DNA from: Epiperipatus broadwayi
Taxonomy: Eukaryota; Onychophora; Udeonychophora; Euonychophora; Peripatidae
NCBI GenBank assembly: GCA_028023455.1
Contig: JAQFVV010000185.1
Location: 2,059,239-2,123,238 of the forward strand
Direction: 5' to 3'
Length of the DNA: 64,000 nucleotides
Shown here: positions 1-10,973 of the stretch, in pieces
Layout of the letters: every line of letters starts with the position of its first letter
Numbering within the stretch: the stretch's first letter is position 1
Translations under genes and position numbers: made by a program
Notes under the pieces: model-generated
The model's input: only the letters and a program-made list of their open reading frames with translations
Databases searched by the model: none
Told to the model about the DNA's origin: nothing

Positions 1-290
1 TGACAAATTGAACTCGTAGATTGACTGATCAAAACTAAAAACTGAACTGACCAATAAAATTGACTATTTATATATAAGACATGTTGTCATTTTGATATCA
101 TCCAGCTATATCTGTTGTCAAAGTCCTTTTCTTGTTTTAATTGCATTCCTTTGAGATAAGCTTTTAATCCTGTTGTTGGAGATATTAATTAGGAGCCATC
201 ACAAATGTGTTATTTTTACATTTTTAATTAATAGCCATCACTGTGTTTGTAAATATAATTTTCCTTTATTTCATTTTAACATGCATGTAT
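1..290. other. A+T-rich sequence, no gene recognised
   Basis: No open frame or RNA gene can be supported. The first 70 bases are rich in the words aactga and gactga. A loosely similar run occurs near 20515-20600, but the match is too weak to call a shared repeat. Confidence 0.5.
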
Positions 291-390
291 TTATGCAATG
301 CTTATAATTGCACATATATATATATTTTATTAACAAGCATTTATGCAATGCTTATAATTGCACATATATATATATTTTATTAACAAGCAT
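291..390. repeat. Exact 50-bp tandem duplication
   Basis: The 50 bases at 291-340 are repeated without change at 341-390. Each copy starts ttatgcaatg, contains a short (AT) run and ends aacaagcat. The perfect identity indicates a recent local duplication. No gene is involved. Confidence 0.95.
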
Positions 391-1613
391 TCATCATTTA
401 TGCACGTGTATAATTTAATCTAAACTCAATACTAGTTTTAAGATTACCTTTTTTCTTTACTTAAATAAAAAAAGATTTATATTTGTAAACTTTGTTATAT
501 TTCAACTAATAATAATAAACTCTTTAACTTCTTTTAATTTTACATAATTATGAATTATTTGTTTCTAGCAAAACTTTTTAAACTTAAAACTTTTAGTTTG
601 ACATTTCTAAAGCAAACCCCCTCCCCTTCTAATTAATTAATTGTAAATTTTATTTCAACTACTAATAAAGAAAAACTATTTGACTTTTAATCTGACGTTT
701 TTGAAAACAAACTGCAATAAAAACAACTCTTAATGTTTTAAATACTATTCTCTTTTAATAAAAGTTTTTTTGTTTTAATAATTTTTAGCTAAAAAATATT
801 ATGTGCCAGCACACTGTTTGTACAATATATTTAATGTCTACTAAATATGCATATAACTTGACTCGAGTGGAAGATCATGAATACAATATGTATATAGTTT
901 ACTCATTGTTCTCCTCATTTATATTCAACATATAAAAATATTGTCATTTAACGAATCATGTATACTTAAATGAATATCATAAATTGATCAACTATTTACT
1001 TAATGTTTGCCCTTTAAATGAGTTATTATGAACACTCAGATAAATACAATTATAGTTAATGTTACCTTGTGGAAAATTAGAGTTCCCTGAAAAAATTTAT
1101 AATATTTGTTGCTGAGTCATAAACTGCAAAATTATCAGTTAATTAAATGATAAAACATTATTAGAAATCAGCAGCAGTAAACATTAATTTATCACTATCA
1201 TAAAAACGATAAGGAAAAGAAATATTGTATACTTCACATGCTGATTTGTAGGCAATCTCAATTACCTGTTGCTAAGAAATTGCCCCACATTTGGATACAA
1301 AATGTGTATAGTCCATCCTATGGGAATTCATCTATATGTCTACTAATATTTATTTGTTTTGTAATTATTGCCATTATCATTGTATATGCCTAAGAAGCTT
1401 TAGTTATAGACTGTACAGATGAACTTCTATTTCTCACTAAAAAGATTTAATAATTTCTTTTATAGGGTAGATAGGTAGATCAATTTGTTTGTCTTATATG
1501 TTGTTTTGTTGCTCTAAGATCATCTCAAACATGTATAATACAAAAGTATTGTGATATATAATTATATACACAACTTTTCACTTCTTTTTCTTTTTAAATT
1601 ACAGCTCCATGAT
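391..1613. other. A+T-rich intergenic sequence
   Basis: I see no gene, RNA or recognisable element here. The only point of note is an 11-base word, aaaagtattgt, at about 1542. It recurs just outside the far end of the Penelope-like palindrome at about 3713. Confidence 0.5.
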
Positions 1614-1694
1614 AATAAATATATAAATTCAACATTCCTTTTCTTTTTAAAAACTTGTTTTATTTCAAACTATAATTTTCTTTCTCTTTCATAC

Positions 1695-1729
1695 AACATT
1701 TCAACTACTTTCTGTAGTTATTATCAAGT
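1695..1729 (-). other. PLE tail hairpin motif, left arm
   Basis: On the minus strand the order is TTGATAAT, stem AACTAC, loop AGAAA, stem GTAGTT, then GAAAT. It mirrors the right-arm motif at 3599-3633 with a few substitutions. The layout resembles a hammerhead core (CUGANGA, stem II, GAAA), but the C and the second G of the core are altered, so it is probably inactive. It lies between the (TTA)n tract and the outer end of the arm. Confidence 0.5.
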
Positions 1730-1745
1730 TTCCTTAAAAAAAAAA

Positions 1746-1892
<147 letters not shown>

Positions 1893-2220
1893 AAAATAAA
1901 AAAACAAAACAAAAATAATAACACAAATAAATAAAATATTAATACATTTCAAATATATAATATTAAAAAAACCCTATAATATTATTATAATCTACAAATA
2001 CAATTATTTACCTCCTTCCCTATCTTTAATTATTTCTTTTAAAATACCTTTATAATTTAATACTCTTCTTATATAAATTTATTACCTATTCTCTAAATCT
2101 TTACCCATTAACATTCTTTTTATACCCTCCCTCCTTTTTTAATTTTATATATTATTCCTATATTATCTTATTTTTTATCTTTATTTATTAACATTCTATT
2201 TAATACTGGTTTATACTGAT

Positions 2221-2646
2221 CTATATACACTTCCTCTTTTTTATTCTCTCTTTAAAATTTTTAATGCATTCCAATGGCCTTATATCAAAACTTTCATGCT
2301 TATATTTCTTTTTATGAATATATATAGCAGAATTTTTATCATATAAATGCTGCCTTAATCTAGTTTTTAATTTATTCTTACTTGTTCCTATATAAGTCAT
2401 ATTTACATTACTTTTACAACAATCCATACATTTAATTATATATACTGAATTTATACATTCTAAAATATCAATTTTATCATAATCATTTATTAACTGACCC
2501 AAACACTGTTTCCTTTTATAAACAGGGCAAATTAATGTATTATATTTCCTATTAAAATACCTAAAAAATTTATTAATTTTAAAAAATAAATATCTTGATA
2601 CCCTAAATCTTATATAAATTATTTTATTTTCTCCATTTTTATTCAA
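2221..2646 (-). pseudogene. GIY-YIG endonuclease fragment of a Penelope-like element
   Basis: An open frame of 141 residues corresponds to the C-terminal linker and GIY-YIG nuclease of Penelope-like retroelements. Visible signatures are VYIIKC at residues 68-73, a Cys-rich CMDCC stretch at 73-77, YIG at 85-87, and R96 and H100 in the arrangement KLKTRLRQH. In the family this nuclease nicks target DNA so that the linked reverse transcriptase can prime. Here the frame starts at the palindrome centre and lacks the whole RT, so it is a 5'-truncated remnant although still open. The start codon is only the first Met in the truncated piece. The sister copy in the other arm is frameshifted. Confidence 0.8.
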
Positions 2647-2665
2647 TTTAAAAAGAAAGATTAAA

Positions 2666-3080
2666 TTGAATAAAAATGGGGAAAATAAAATAATTTATAT
2701 AGGATTTAGGGTATCAAGATATTTATTTTTTAAAATTAAGATTTTTTTTAGGTATTTTAATAGGAGATATAATACATTAATCTGCCCTGTTTATAAAAGG
2801 AAACAATGCTTGGGTGAGTTAATAAATGATTATGATAAAATTGATATTTTAGAATGTATAAATTCAGTATATAATTAAATGTATGAATTGTGATAAAAGT
2901 AATGTAAATATGACTTATATAGGAACAAGGAAGAATAAATTAAAAACTAGATTAAGGCAGCATTTATATGATAAAAAATCTGCTATATATATATATATAT
3001 ATATTCATAAAAAGGAATTTAAGCATGAAAGTTTTGATATAAGGCCATTGGAATGGGTTAAAATTTTAAAGAGAGAATAA
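2666..3080 (+). pseudogene. Broken GIY-YIG fragment, right arm
   Basis: This is the inverted sister of the 2221-2646 copy. It begins with the same NKNGENKIIYI residues. A 2-base loss after SVY, at about 2872, shifts the frame and produces a stop at 2876-2878. The YIG motif and the KLKTRLRQH block reappear in another frame from 2883 on. An (AT)n expansion near 2988-3004 adds further residues (YIYIYI). No intact product is possible. Confidence 0.8.
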
Positions 3081-3436
3081 AAAAAGAGGAAGTATATATA
3101 GATCAGTATAAACCAGTATTAAATAGAATGTTAATAAATAAAGATAAAACATAAGATAATATAGGAATAAGATATAAAATTAAAAAAAGGGGGAGGGGTA
3201 TAAAAGAATGTTAATGGGTAAAGATTTAAAGAATAGATAATAAATTTATATAAGAAGAGTATTAAATTATAAAGGTATTTTAAAAGAAATAATTAAATAT
3301 AAGGAAGTAGGTAAATAATTGTATTTGTAGATTATAATAATATTATGGTGTTTTTTTAATATTATATATTTGGAATGTATTAATATTTTATTTATTTGTG
3401 TTATTATTTTCGTTTTTTATTTTTTATTTTTATTTT

Positions 3437-3591
<155 letters not shown>

Positions 3592-3598
3592 AAGGAAA

Positions 3599-3633
3599 CT
3601 TGATAATGACTACAGAATGTAGTTGAAACATTG
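3599..3633 (+). other. PLE tail hairpin motif, right arm
   Basis: The order is CTTGATAAT, stem GACTAC (3608-3613), loop AGAAT, stem GTAGTT (3619-3624), then GAAACATTG. The last stem base is T where C would pair with G, and it is followed by G, which suggests a decayed CpG. The layout is hammerhead-like but off consensus. Related motifs occur in the other PLE family and in two foldbacks of this window. Confidence 0.55.
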
Positions 3634-3899
3634 TATGAAAGAGAAAGAAAATTATAGTTTGGAATAAAACAAGTTTTAAAAAGAAAAGGAATGTTGAATT
3701 TATATATTTATTAAAAGTATTGTACTGGGTAATTGATTGCCATTAGATGTAATTTCTTTATACATATTTTCTATATGCTTATGTTAGCAATAGAAGTGCT
3801 TATTTGCTATCATGAAGCTAGCAATTAATTTAAAGAGAGGTAAATGTGAACACTTTTCTTAGTATTAAATTAATTTACTATCTGCAGTAAATTCATTTA

Positions 3900-4433
3900 A
3901 TAATAAGAACAGTGTTTGCAGTGTTACTTTAGAAAATAAAAACTGGATATCTATGCCATTTATAGATAACATGCAATCTAAGTTAATTAAAAATATATTT
4001 AAAGAAAAGTATAATATTTCATTTTGTGTTTCTCCAAATGTAAATAGTTTGATTAATTATTCTAAGAGTATAATTCATAAATTGCAAAGAATTAATATAG
4101 TTTATCAGATTTCATGTGGATGTCAGAAATTTTATATTGGTGAATCAAGATGTTCTGTGTAAAAAAGATTGAAAGAGCATCAATTATTATATAATTTAAT
4201 TTAAAATAATGTAAATAGTCAATTTAATACAGCTTCAGTATTCTTTGACCATGAAAAAACTTGTAATTATAAGTTTACATTTAATAGTAATGAAATAAAA
4301 AATATTAATGAAAGAACGAAATCATGAAAAGAGGAAAATTAAAAAGAGGCAATATTAATTGATAATTATAAGAATGATGTTATTAATAGACAAGTTGCAA
4401 ATATGGCCATACACAGCTTATGGAAATATATGT
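3900..4433 (+). pseudogene. Penelope-like GIY-YIG remnant (family B, copy 1)
   Basis: The longest open stretch (3953-4162, 69 residues) shows the Penelope linker followed by the nuclease start. VYQI is at residues 50-53, with Cys55 and Cys57 and then YIG at 61-63. The homologous reading continues upstream to about 3900 and, after a stop following CSV, on through RLKEH to about 4433 with several stops. The copy at 39270-39900 aligns along its whole length, including the shared stretch NSQFNTASVFFDHEK. The element is 5'-truncated, has no RT, and is followed by a tail hairpin and a (TA)n tract. Confidence 0.8.
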
Positions 4434-4461
4434 AACATTAAGTTTAAAAAAATTTGAAATT

Positions 4462-4492
4462 TAGTTAAAGAGGATTACAATTTAATCGAAAG
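4462..4492 (+). other. PLE family B tail hairpin
   Basis: GATTAC (4473-4478), loop AAT, TTAATC (4482-4487), then GAAAGTGCTAC. The better preserved copy at 39838-39870 reads CTGACGAG before the stem. The motif ends about 45 bases before the (TA)n tract at 4537. Confidence 0.5.
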
Positions 4493-4534
4493 TGCTACAA
4501 AAGAATTTAGACTATAATATTGCATTTGCCATTA

Positions 4535-4536
<2 letters not shown>

Positions 4537-4579
<43 letters not shown>
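4537..4579. repeat. (TA)n microsatellite
   Basis: A perfect (TA) tract of about 43 bases at the 3' end of the family B Penelope remnant. The second copy of the family, at 39.3-39.9 kb, also ends close to a (TA)n tract. Confidence 0.95.
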
Positions 4580-4582
<3 letters not shown>

Positions 4583-5034
4583 TAATGTGTAATGTGGATA
4601 AAATATGGTGAGAGAAAGAGTAATACACTTTTGGATAAACAAATTTGAAAGTTACTACAGACAGATTAATTTATATAAGGGCATTGTTTTTAATAGTTTG
4701 TTTTATTATTTTATTACACTCTCAATAACTCAGTCCAAGATATTTTATTTTTGTAGCATAGTCTTTCATTTTTAGTCAAAATATTTTTGAATATATAGCA
4801 GTTGATACATTTTAAAATGTTTGCAATTTAAAAAACACATATAGAAATTATAACTTTTATAGCTTTAATAATGCAATATAGCGATGTAAATATATAAGTT
4901 GTAAAAAGCTGCAGACATATTTGAGACTTAATCCTAACTAATATAAAACTGTTTAATTACTAATTCTAGTTTTGAAAATTTAGTTTTTTTTTTCACTGCA
5001 TTGAAAATAATAAATAATAATTAAAGAAGTTAAT

Positions 5035-5780
5035 TTGAGTAATGGGTACTCATATTCATTGGACTATAAAATTTCTCAAAACATGGACTTGATCAACTGC
5101 ACTAAAATGATTTTTAAATCAGGCATGTTTTTTTTTTTTTTTTGGTTGGTTAGAATCCAAAGTTTCCTGTAGATAAATTATAAATAATTTTGGTGAAAAT
5201 TTTGTGTAGAACTGATAAAAATTGATAGGTTTGTAATTTTATCTTCTTTTTATAATATGAATATTACTACTGTATTCTTGCAATCGTCATGTAAATTTTT
5301 ATCACTTACCCATTTGAAAAGTATTTTTTTCAATCATTTTTTTTTATTTCTTCATCTTCTTTTAAGATATTGATTATAGGATTGTCATTATCTGGAGTTT
5401 GTTTTTTTCTATATAAATTTAATTGCATGTACCACTTATTCATTTACAATACTGATCAATTTAGAAAATTGTTGTAATTATAGGAGATACTCTTTTTTAA
5501 ATTGCTACATAATTTTTTAAAGAAATCTTCACCTATTTTATGATGTCATCTTTCTTTTTAGTAGTAATATCATACTTTCTTCTTATTGCAACAAAGTTTT
5601 TACCAATAACAAGATATTGCTTTTTATTTTTGAGATTATCTTTTTCAATAGCTTTTCCTTATTATTTTACAATTATATGCTTTTATATCTCTTAATTATT
5701 TTTGTACCATTTTACAATACTCTAGATATTCAAATTTCTTAATGGATCATTTTTATATATTTTCATTTTTTTTTTCTTTT
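5035..5780 (-). pseudogene. RTE pre-RT and RT N-terminal region, broken
   Basis: The minus strand gives, in several frames, the RTE pattern KEDEEIKK..., then a KEDKITNL segment where the family has GDK-NYRPIS, then LIKS/VDQVHVLRNFI and NEYEYP. The last words correspond to the block that precedes the FVDYEKAFDS motif. In this copy the sequence diverges right there. The second RTE fragment in this window (38062-39186) begins with the same block. Known role in the family: target-primed reverse transcription. Confidence 0.55.
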
Positions 5781-5799
5781 CTTCATACATTATCTTGTC

Positions 5800-6440
5800 T
5801 CAATAGAACATTTACTGCTAAATTGTTACATCTTGTATCAGTAATTTTTGTTGCAATTCTTGATGGAAAATTTGTTATCTTCTTATTGATTTCATGCAAA
5901 TCTGAATGATCTTCAACATCTGTTTATATTTTAAAATGATGTGCAAATCTTAATTTATATTAATGGAATGTTTCTGAAGATTAATAATATCAACTGTGAA
6001 TACTGTTTTTTTTATCTCTCTAGTTTTGCATTACTTCATACTTCTTGTATTAAATTTATTAAAACATTACAATCTTGGAATAATATTTTTTGTTAATCAA
6101 AATAAAATCCAAGTCTGCCTTACCTTCATTTCAATATATCCATCTTCATTTGCATTTAGCATTTTTTTTTTGAACAATGATTTAATAATGTACAGTTTTT
6201 CTTTTCCCATGATCTCCACAATTCTGTGCCCTCTTTCTTTTCTTTAATAAGTAACCAAATTTAGCAACAACATTTTCATCTTTCAATCATTCATCAAATG
6301 TGGTATTAAAATATTCCTGTACAATTTTAAATGTTGTTTGATCTGACCAAAAGCTTTTGTGTACATTCATACAAAATTTTTCTATTTTTTTTACTGCAAT
6401 GAGAATTTATTGGAATATAAACCTTAATTTTTTGTATTTG
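5800..6440 (-). pseudogene. RTE endonuclease region, broken
   Basis: The minus strand shows KFGYLLKKRKRGHRIVEI, followed by LDFILINKKYYSKIV in shifted frames. This matches the RTE endonuclease region, which has a GKFGxGxRNxRG motif and a downstream IDFIL block. The catalytic stretches cannot be read as one frame. No intact product is made. The upstream part of the endonuclease lies beyond the foldback, at 7060-7440. Confidence 0.55.
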
Positions 6441-6751
6441 TCTGAAGGTTTGTAATGATGGTATATTATAAAATGTGATATGTTAGACTATTTCCATCAT
6501 TTATGAGTGAATGTGGAATGTATACAAAATTTTAAACTTTATTTAAACTTTCCAAATACAAACAACTTGTTAATACTAACACACAAATAGACAATACAGA
6601 TTAGTAATTACACAATGTTTTGAGTAGTATTATTCTCCACTCTTCTTCAGGTGTTGCTGGCCTATATGCACAGTGACAATATTCACTTAGAAGTTGAACT
6701 GGTACCATTAGATTCTTGAATATCTAATTTAAGGCAAACGTTCTACCTTTG

Positions 6752-6830
6752 TGAAAATAGCTCATTTGGTAGAGTGTTTGCCTTAAATTCGATATTCAAT
6801 AATCTAAAGGTGCGAATTCAACTTCTAAGC
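6752..6830 (+). promoter_or_regulatory. tRNA-like segment with candidate Pol III A and B boxes
   Basis: TAGCTCATTTGGTAGAGTG at 6758-6776 matches the D-arm (A box) of many tRNAs (TAGCTCAGTTGGTAGAG). GGTGCGAATTC at 6809-6819 approximates the B box (GGTTCGANTCC) with one internal mismatch at the T. Their spacing is a few bases longer than in a real tRNA, and no acceptor stem pairing is obvious. I read it as a decayed tRNA-derived internal promoter of the SINE-like arm and not a functional tRNA gene. Confidence 0.5.
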
Positions 6831-6860
6831 AAATATTGTCACTGTGCATATAGGCCAGAA

Positions 6861-6905
6861 ACACCTGAAGAAGAGTGGAGAATAATACTACTTGAAACAT
6901 TGTGT
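6861..6905 (+). other. Hammerhead-like motif in the foldback arm
   Basis: ACAC (6861-6864), CTGAAGA (6865-6871), an extra A, stem GAGTGG with partner CTACTT, GAAA (6894-6897), CATT, then GTGT (6902-6905), which pairs with ACAC. All core positions of a hammerhead are present, but there is an extra base before stem II and stem III would be a single pair. The left arm (minus strand, 6611-6654) has CTACTC then AAAAC where this arm has CTACTT then GAAAC, as expected from decay of one ancestral CpG. Activity is doubtful. Confidence 0.35.
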
Positions 6906-7480
6906 AATTACTAACCTGTATTGTATATTTGTATGTTATTACTAACAAGTTGTTTGTATTTGGAAAGTTTAAATAAAGTTTAAAATTTTCTATTCATTCA
7001 ACATTCACTCATAAATGATGGAAATAGTCCAATATGTCACATCTTTTAATTTTCTGTATTTGATTTTTTCCATTAAATTGAATGATTAATCTTATTACAC
7101 AGTCTGATACAATATTCTATTTTTCATTTAAGTGAAACAATCCATTTTTGCTTTGAATATTGGTGTCTTTTTAGTAAAGTACATTTCCATTTTTAAAATC
7201 ATTTATCTCTTCACTTTTTATTTCAATTTTACAAAGATTAACAATGTCTCATTTAACACTTAAATGTGCTTTCAATTTTTGAAATCATCTTTCATTTGAA
7301 AATGGAATATCATTTAATCTGTCCAAATAAAAGATTGTTATTGATTGGCAGCCTAGATACCAATCAAAAGATTGTTTTCAATTTCATTTTTTTTTGATCA
7401 ACAATAGTTGTCTAAACTGGTGACTTTACAACTTTTTGAAAATAAAAACTATTTGTTACTTTTGTCTGTTATGTTTGTAA

Positions 7481-7484
<4 letters not shown>

Positions 7485-7529
<45 letters not shown>
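7485..7529. repeat. (TA)n microsatellite
   Basis: A perfect tract of about 45 bases that lies just upstream of the 5' limit of the recognisable RTE sequence. Confidence 0.95.
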
Positions 7530-7530
<1 letters not shown>

Positions 7531-10430
7531 CACAAACACATTCACTAAATCTTTAAGAAAACTACAATGATATTTCAATTGAAAACTATCATGCAACTGA
7601 GATGAAAAACCATGGTGTTTATTGATTTTAAAATGAGAAATAAAAAAAACAGTAATCTTACCACACTGTCTAATATATGTTGGTCAGAAGTGCAAGTTTA
7701 AATTCTATATGAATAAATTATATAGTAATAACAGCTTCAACAACAAAAATATATAAGCGAACATTAGGAAATTTACTATGCTTAGTTTTCTTAGGCCCAT
7801 GAATCAAAGGGTATAACCAAAATTAATTATAAGAATTGTCTATATTTAGGATATATTATACAGTGTGGCAAGAGTAATTATTTATTTTATGAGAAAATTT
7901 CTCTGATGATAATTCAGATTTATATTCTACAAGATCCTATAATGATCAAAAACTTAAATGATTTTTACATAAAAAAATGATTTTGATAATCTTAAACAAG
8001 TTTTAAAAGTGTTAAGTGACACTTTTATATTATAATTAAAAACTATTAAGAAATGAAGATTCTATAGATAAATTTTATTTTAATGGTTGCAAAATAGAGG
8101 GGAAATACTTGGGGAGTTTTCAGAGCAAAAAAATATCATTTTGAATCCTTTTTATAAATAAAATGCTAAAGGAAAATAAACATGGAGACATCCAATTGAT
8201 GGTACACCATATTTGAAATATACTAACAGAAAATAAATATTTCAATATTTTAATGCTTTAATCTATTCAATATAGAAAGTAAGCACCAATATATAAAATA
8301 TAAAATAAATGATAACACAAATTTATACAGACAAAAACTATTACATAATGCTATATTAACAGTAGAACACTCTAATGAATTAAATTAAAACCTGATATTC
8401 ATTATAAAACAATATCACATAAAAAAAATCTGACTTGACTGATTTCAATAGGAAGACAACCACCACCTATTAAGAACTGTGGCAAAAATCTTAGATTATC
8501 ATTAATGATATTAAAAAAGACAGGAAATTAATTTGTATAAAATCTATATTTGAAGTTATATATTTTATTTAGAAAAAAACAATATATTGGCCATATGCTT
8601 TATTTTGTTAATAAAGTTATCATAATACAAATACTTATCGTGCATTATTTAGGTGATAGTGCATGCGAGCTGTTTAAATCAAATATCAAGTATATGAAAA
8701 ACTACAAAAATCATGATCAAATAGAGCTAAATGACTCTTCATTCTGTTAATAAAATCACACCAAATCTAGTGGGAAAACATATTGGAACTACGTACTCTA
8801 AGAGACAAAGAACACACAATAAAATGTAGAATAAGATTATTATGGAAAAAAAAAAACTATGAAAAACACTTTAACAGAAGGAAAAAAGATATTATAAGTG
8901 CATATTATTTTATTAGTATTGATACATAAATTTTACTTTATTCATATTGATACATACATTTTACTTTATTAGTTTTGATACATAAATTTTAAAATATTAG
9001 TATGGATACATAAACATTATTTGAATACACAGAACATTTTTTGTGAAATATTTATTTGAAATGTGATTGTGGGATAAAACCCTTTGGCTATATTATATTT
9101 TGATGGCCTCTTTATGTGATTAGAGATACACTGTACATAAGGATGATATTTCTTCCATGTTAATATATTATATACTTATACAAAATTAAGAATAAAATGG
9201 GGTACAGTTTGTCTCTTATACATAAAATTATCTACAAATAATGTAGGAAAAACTTGAAAAATTACAGTTTATATCCAACATTTAGAAATGTTATGCAATA
9301 TGAGGTTGTAAAAGTTACATCCACAAATTAATACTTTTATAAGATATTTATCTCTATTCTTAAAAACTGCACAGTGTCAGATATGACATAATCTCTTTAT
9401 TGTAAGTAATAATATGACAACCTCATTGTGTAATATAAATTTTATCTCTGAGAAGATGAAATGGTGCATGATAAAAATCAAGCCATCTTTTCCAATACAC
9501 AATATTCACTACCTGGAGCTTTATCCTTATGCTCCATGTAACTTTAACTTTTAACATGATTCTGCTAAAACACAGCATGATATAATTTGCTCCTTGGAAG
9601 TATAAAGTATCTTACCTGTTAAAAAGTGATATTTCGAAGATTGGGAAAGATATAATAAAAGAAAGCACATAGAATTATGGTGATAAGACTAGTCCAATAT
9701 TTGGAGATTATGACATTATTTCTTATCATTAAGTTTAAATGTTTTAGTTGAGAGGTGAGAGTAAGGTGAAATGATTTTGTATGCATTTTTAGATGCATTT
9801 GACATAAAAGTTATTAGACCAAAGATAAATATATAAAGTAGTATATACTGTTATGTCTTCACCAAAGATTATATACAAACTCAGATATTTTACTAGATGG
9901 ATTATGCCTAGAATTGTCAAGAAAATATGTTTACATGTTTGCACATAATAATATTTAACATAAGCTTCATTCATGGTTTATTATTTATTGATATTTAGAG
10001 TTAATCAAAAATTAAATTCTTATTTTTATTTATATTTATTGATTATAAATATAGTTTGCAACCATAATATGTTATCATATTGCTCTTGAAGACACAAACC
10101 AGAGACAATTCACTAAACACAAAGTTTTAAAATAATTTTATATGAGTATCAATACTTTCAATATAAATTGCATAATGTTGGCTGTGTTTTATAATAATAC
10201 ATCTTGAATGTGAAATTAATATCATTATATAGATACATGCATTCTCTTTATCAGGTAATATACTTTAGACTTGTATCCAGACAAATGTAAATTATATTTA
10301 TAGGAATGCAGTTTTCCACAATAAACTTTCACTTGCTTAAAGAAAAAAATACATTTGAGATTTTTACCCAGATAAATATAAGATATGTTATACAAAATTT
10401 ATTTTAAGTCATTTATCCATAATAAATATA
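7530..10430. other. A+T-rich sequence without supported gene
   Basis: Only short frames occur, for example 8550-8750 (66 residues), with no recognisable family. A block at 8917-9010 repeats the phrase attgatacataaatttta about four times with variation, a small degenerate tandem repeat. Nothing else stands out. Confidence 0.5.
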
Positions 10431-10499
10431 TGCTTGATTAAAGAAGAATACATGTGGTAGAACTGTGGGAAATCTGAATTGAACTATGGGTATTGTGAA

Positions 10500-10610
10500 A
10501 GGTTGTCTCATTTTGATTATTCACTGTTACGGAGTTGATAAAGACTACAAGATGTACAATCGAAAGTACTTCTAAAATTATATAATGTATGTGAATTTTT
10601 ACTGTATTTT
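10500..10610 (+). other. Possible Penelope tail remnant
   Basis: TTGATAAA, GACTAC, AAGAT, a degenerate GTACAATC, then GAAAGTACTTCTAAA resembles the family B tail (GAAAGTGCTACTAAAG). It is followed, as at the other copies, by A+T-rich sequence and a (TA)n tract at 10611-10629. No nuclease reading is visible upstream, so the call is tentative. Confidence 0.3.
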
Positions 10611-10768
10611 GATATATATATATATATATGAAAAACAAAAAAAAAACAAGTTAAACTTGCTAATGCTTGTATTTATGATCAATAGATGGCATTTTACCAA
10701 AAACACTGTCAAAGTGTATGTTTGTTTACATAAACGTCAGAGTAAGCATTCACTATCTCTATCATTAG

Positions 10769-10825
10769 TTCCACCTTCAGATCATGATTTCAAGCTGATT
10801 TGCTATCATCAGTGAAGGACAGGAA
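10769..10825 (-). ncRNA. Hammerhead ribozyme motif, type I (small foldback, left arm)
   Basis: On the minus strand the order is TTCC, stem I CCTTCA, core CTGATGA, stem II AGC/GCT with loop AAATCA, GAAA, TCATGATC, then stem I partner TGAAGG and GGAA. All invariant core bases are present. Compared with the 409-bp unit, stem I has changed from CTTTCA/TGAAAG to CCTTCA/TGAAGG, a compensatory pair change. Predicted cleavage follows the C of ATC. The 10.1/11.1 position is a U-U mismatch in all copies, which may lower activity. Confidence 0.7.
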
Positions 10826-10916
10826 TAAGAAACTAGATCTAAACACTAACTCTGAGCATTTATGAAACAATTTCTATTCAGCTTGCAAGCGTGAATTGTT
10901 TAGATCTAGTTTTTTA

Positions 10917-10973
10917 TTCCTGTCCTTCACTGATGATAGAAAATCAGCTTGAAATCATGATCTGAAGGTGGAA
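10917..10973 (+). ncRNA. Hammerhead ribozyme motif, type I (small foldback, right arm)
   Basis: CCTTCA at 10924-10929, CTGATGA at 10930-10936, GAAA at 10951-10954, predicted cleavage after C10962, TGAAGG at 10963-10968, outer TTCC/GGAA pairing. Stem II reads TAGAAAATCAGCTT, in which a C to A change removes one of the three stem II pairs. This copy is therefore likely weaker than the left-arm copy. Confidence 0.65.

Larger units (their letters stand above)
6470..7046. mobile_element. Foldback element with tRNA-like head, nested in the RTE element
   Basis: Arms 6470-6750 and 6767-7046 are inverted copies separated by about 16 bases. From the centre outward each arm has a tRNA-like head, a conserved CCTGAAGAAG...GAAACATTG block, and a tail containing aataaa close to ttaaaatttt. 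The arms then continue through the words for cattcactcataaatgatgg. This is the layout of a tRNA-derived SINE present as a head-to-head inverted dimer. The left copy lacks the 5' half of the tRNA-like head. RTE-derived sequence is found on both sides, so the foldback inserted into the RTE element. Target site duplications are not clear. Confidence 0.65.
5020..7460 (-). mobile_element. Decayed RTE-type non-LTR retrotransposon, 5' part
   Basis: Read on the minus strand, degenerate but ordered similarity to RTE polyprotein is visible. An apurinic-endonuclease-like N-terminal part lies at about 7440-7060. It is interrupted by a foldback insertion (6470-7046) and continues from about 6465 to 5800. 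The pre-RT region is at about 5780-5300, and the first RT blocks at about 5280-5035 include a PTNL/NYRPIS-like segment and a block ending NEYEYP. The element stops near 5020, before the RT catalytic core. Many frameshifts and stops are present. A poly(T) run at 5128-5144 (A run on the coding strand) has expanded within the RT block. Confidence 0.65.

Noticed and set aside
1-200. Shared LTR or repeat with 20515-20650
   Set aside because: Only short words such as aaaactgac are common; no continuous alignment can be seen.
6752-6830. Functional tRNA gene
   Set aside because: There is no acceptor stem, the B box is altered and the spacing is too long; it is better read as a SINE-like head.
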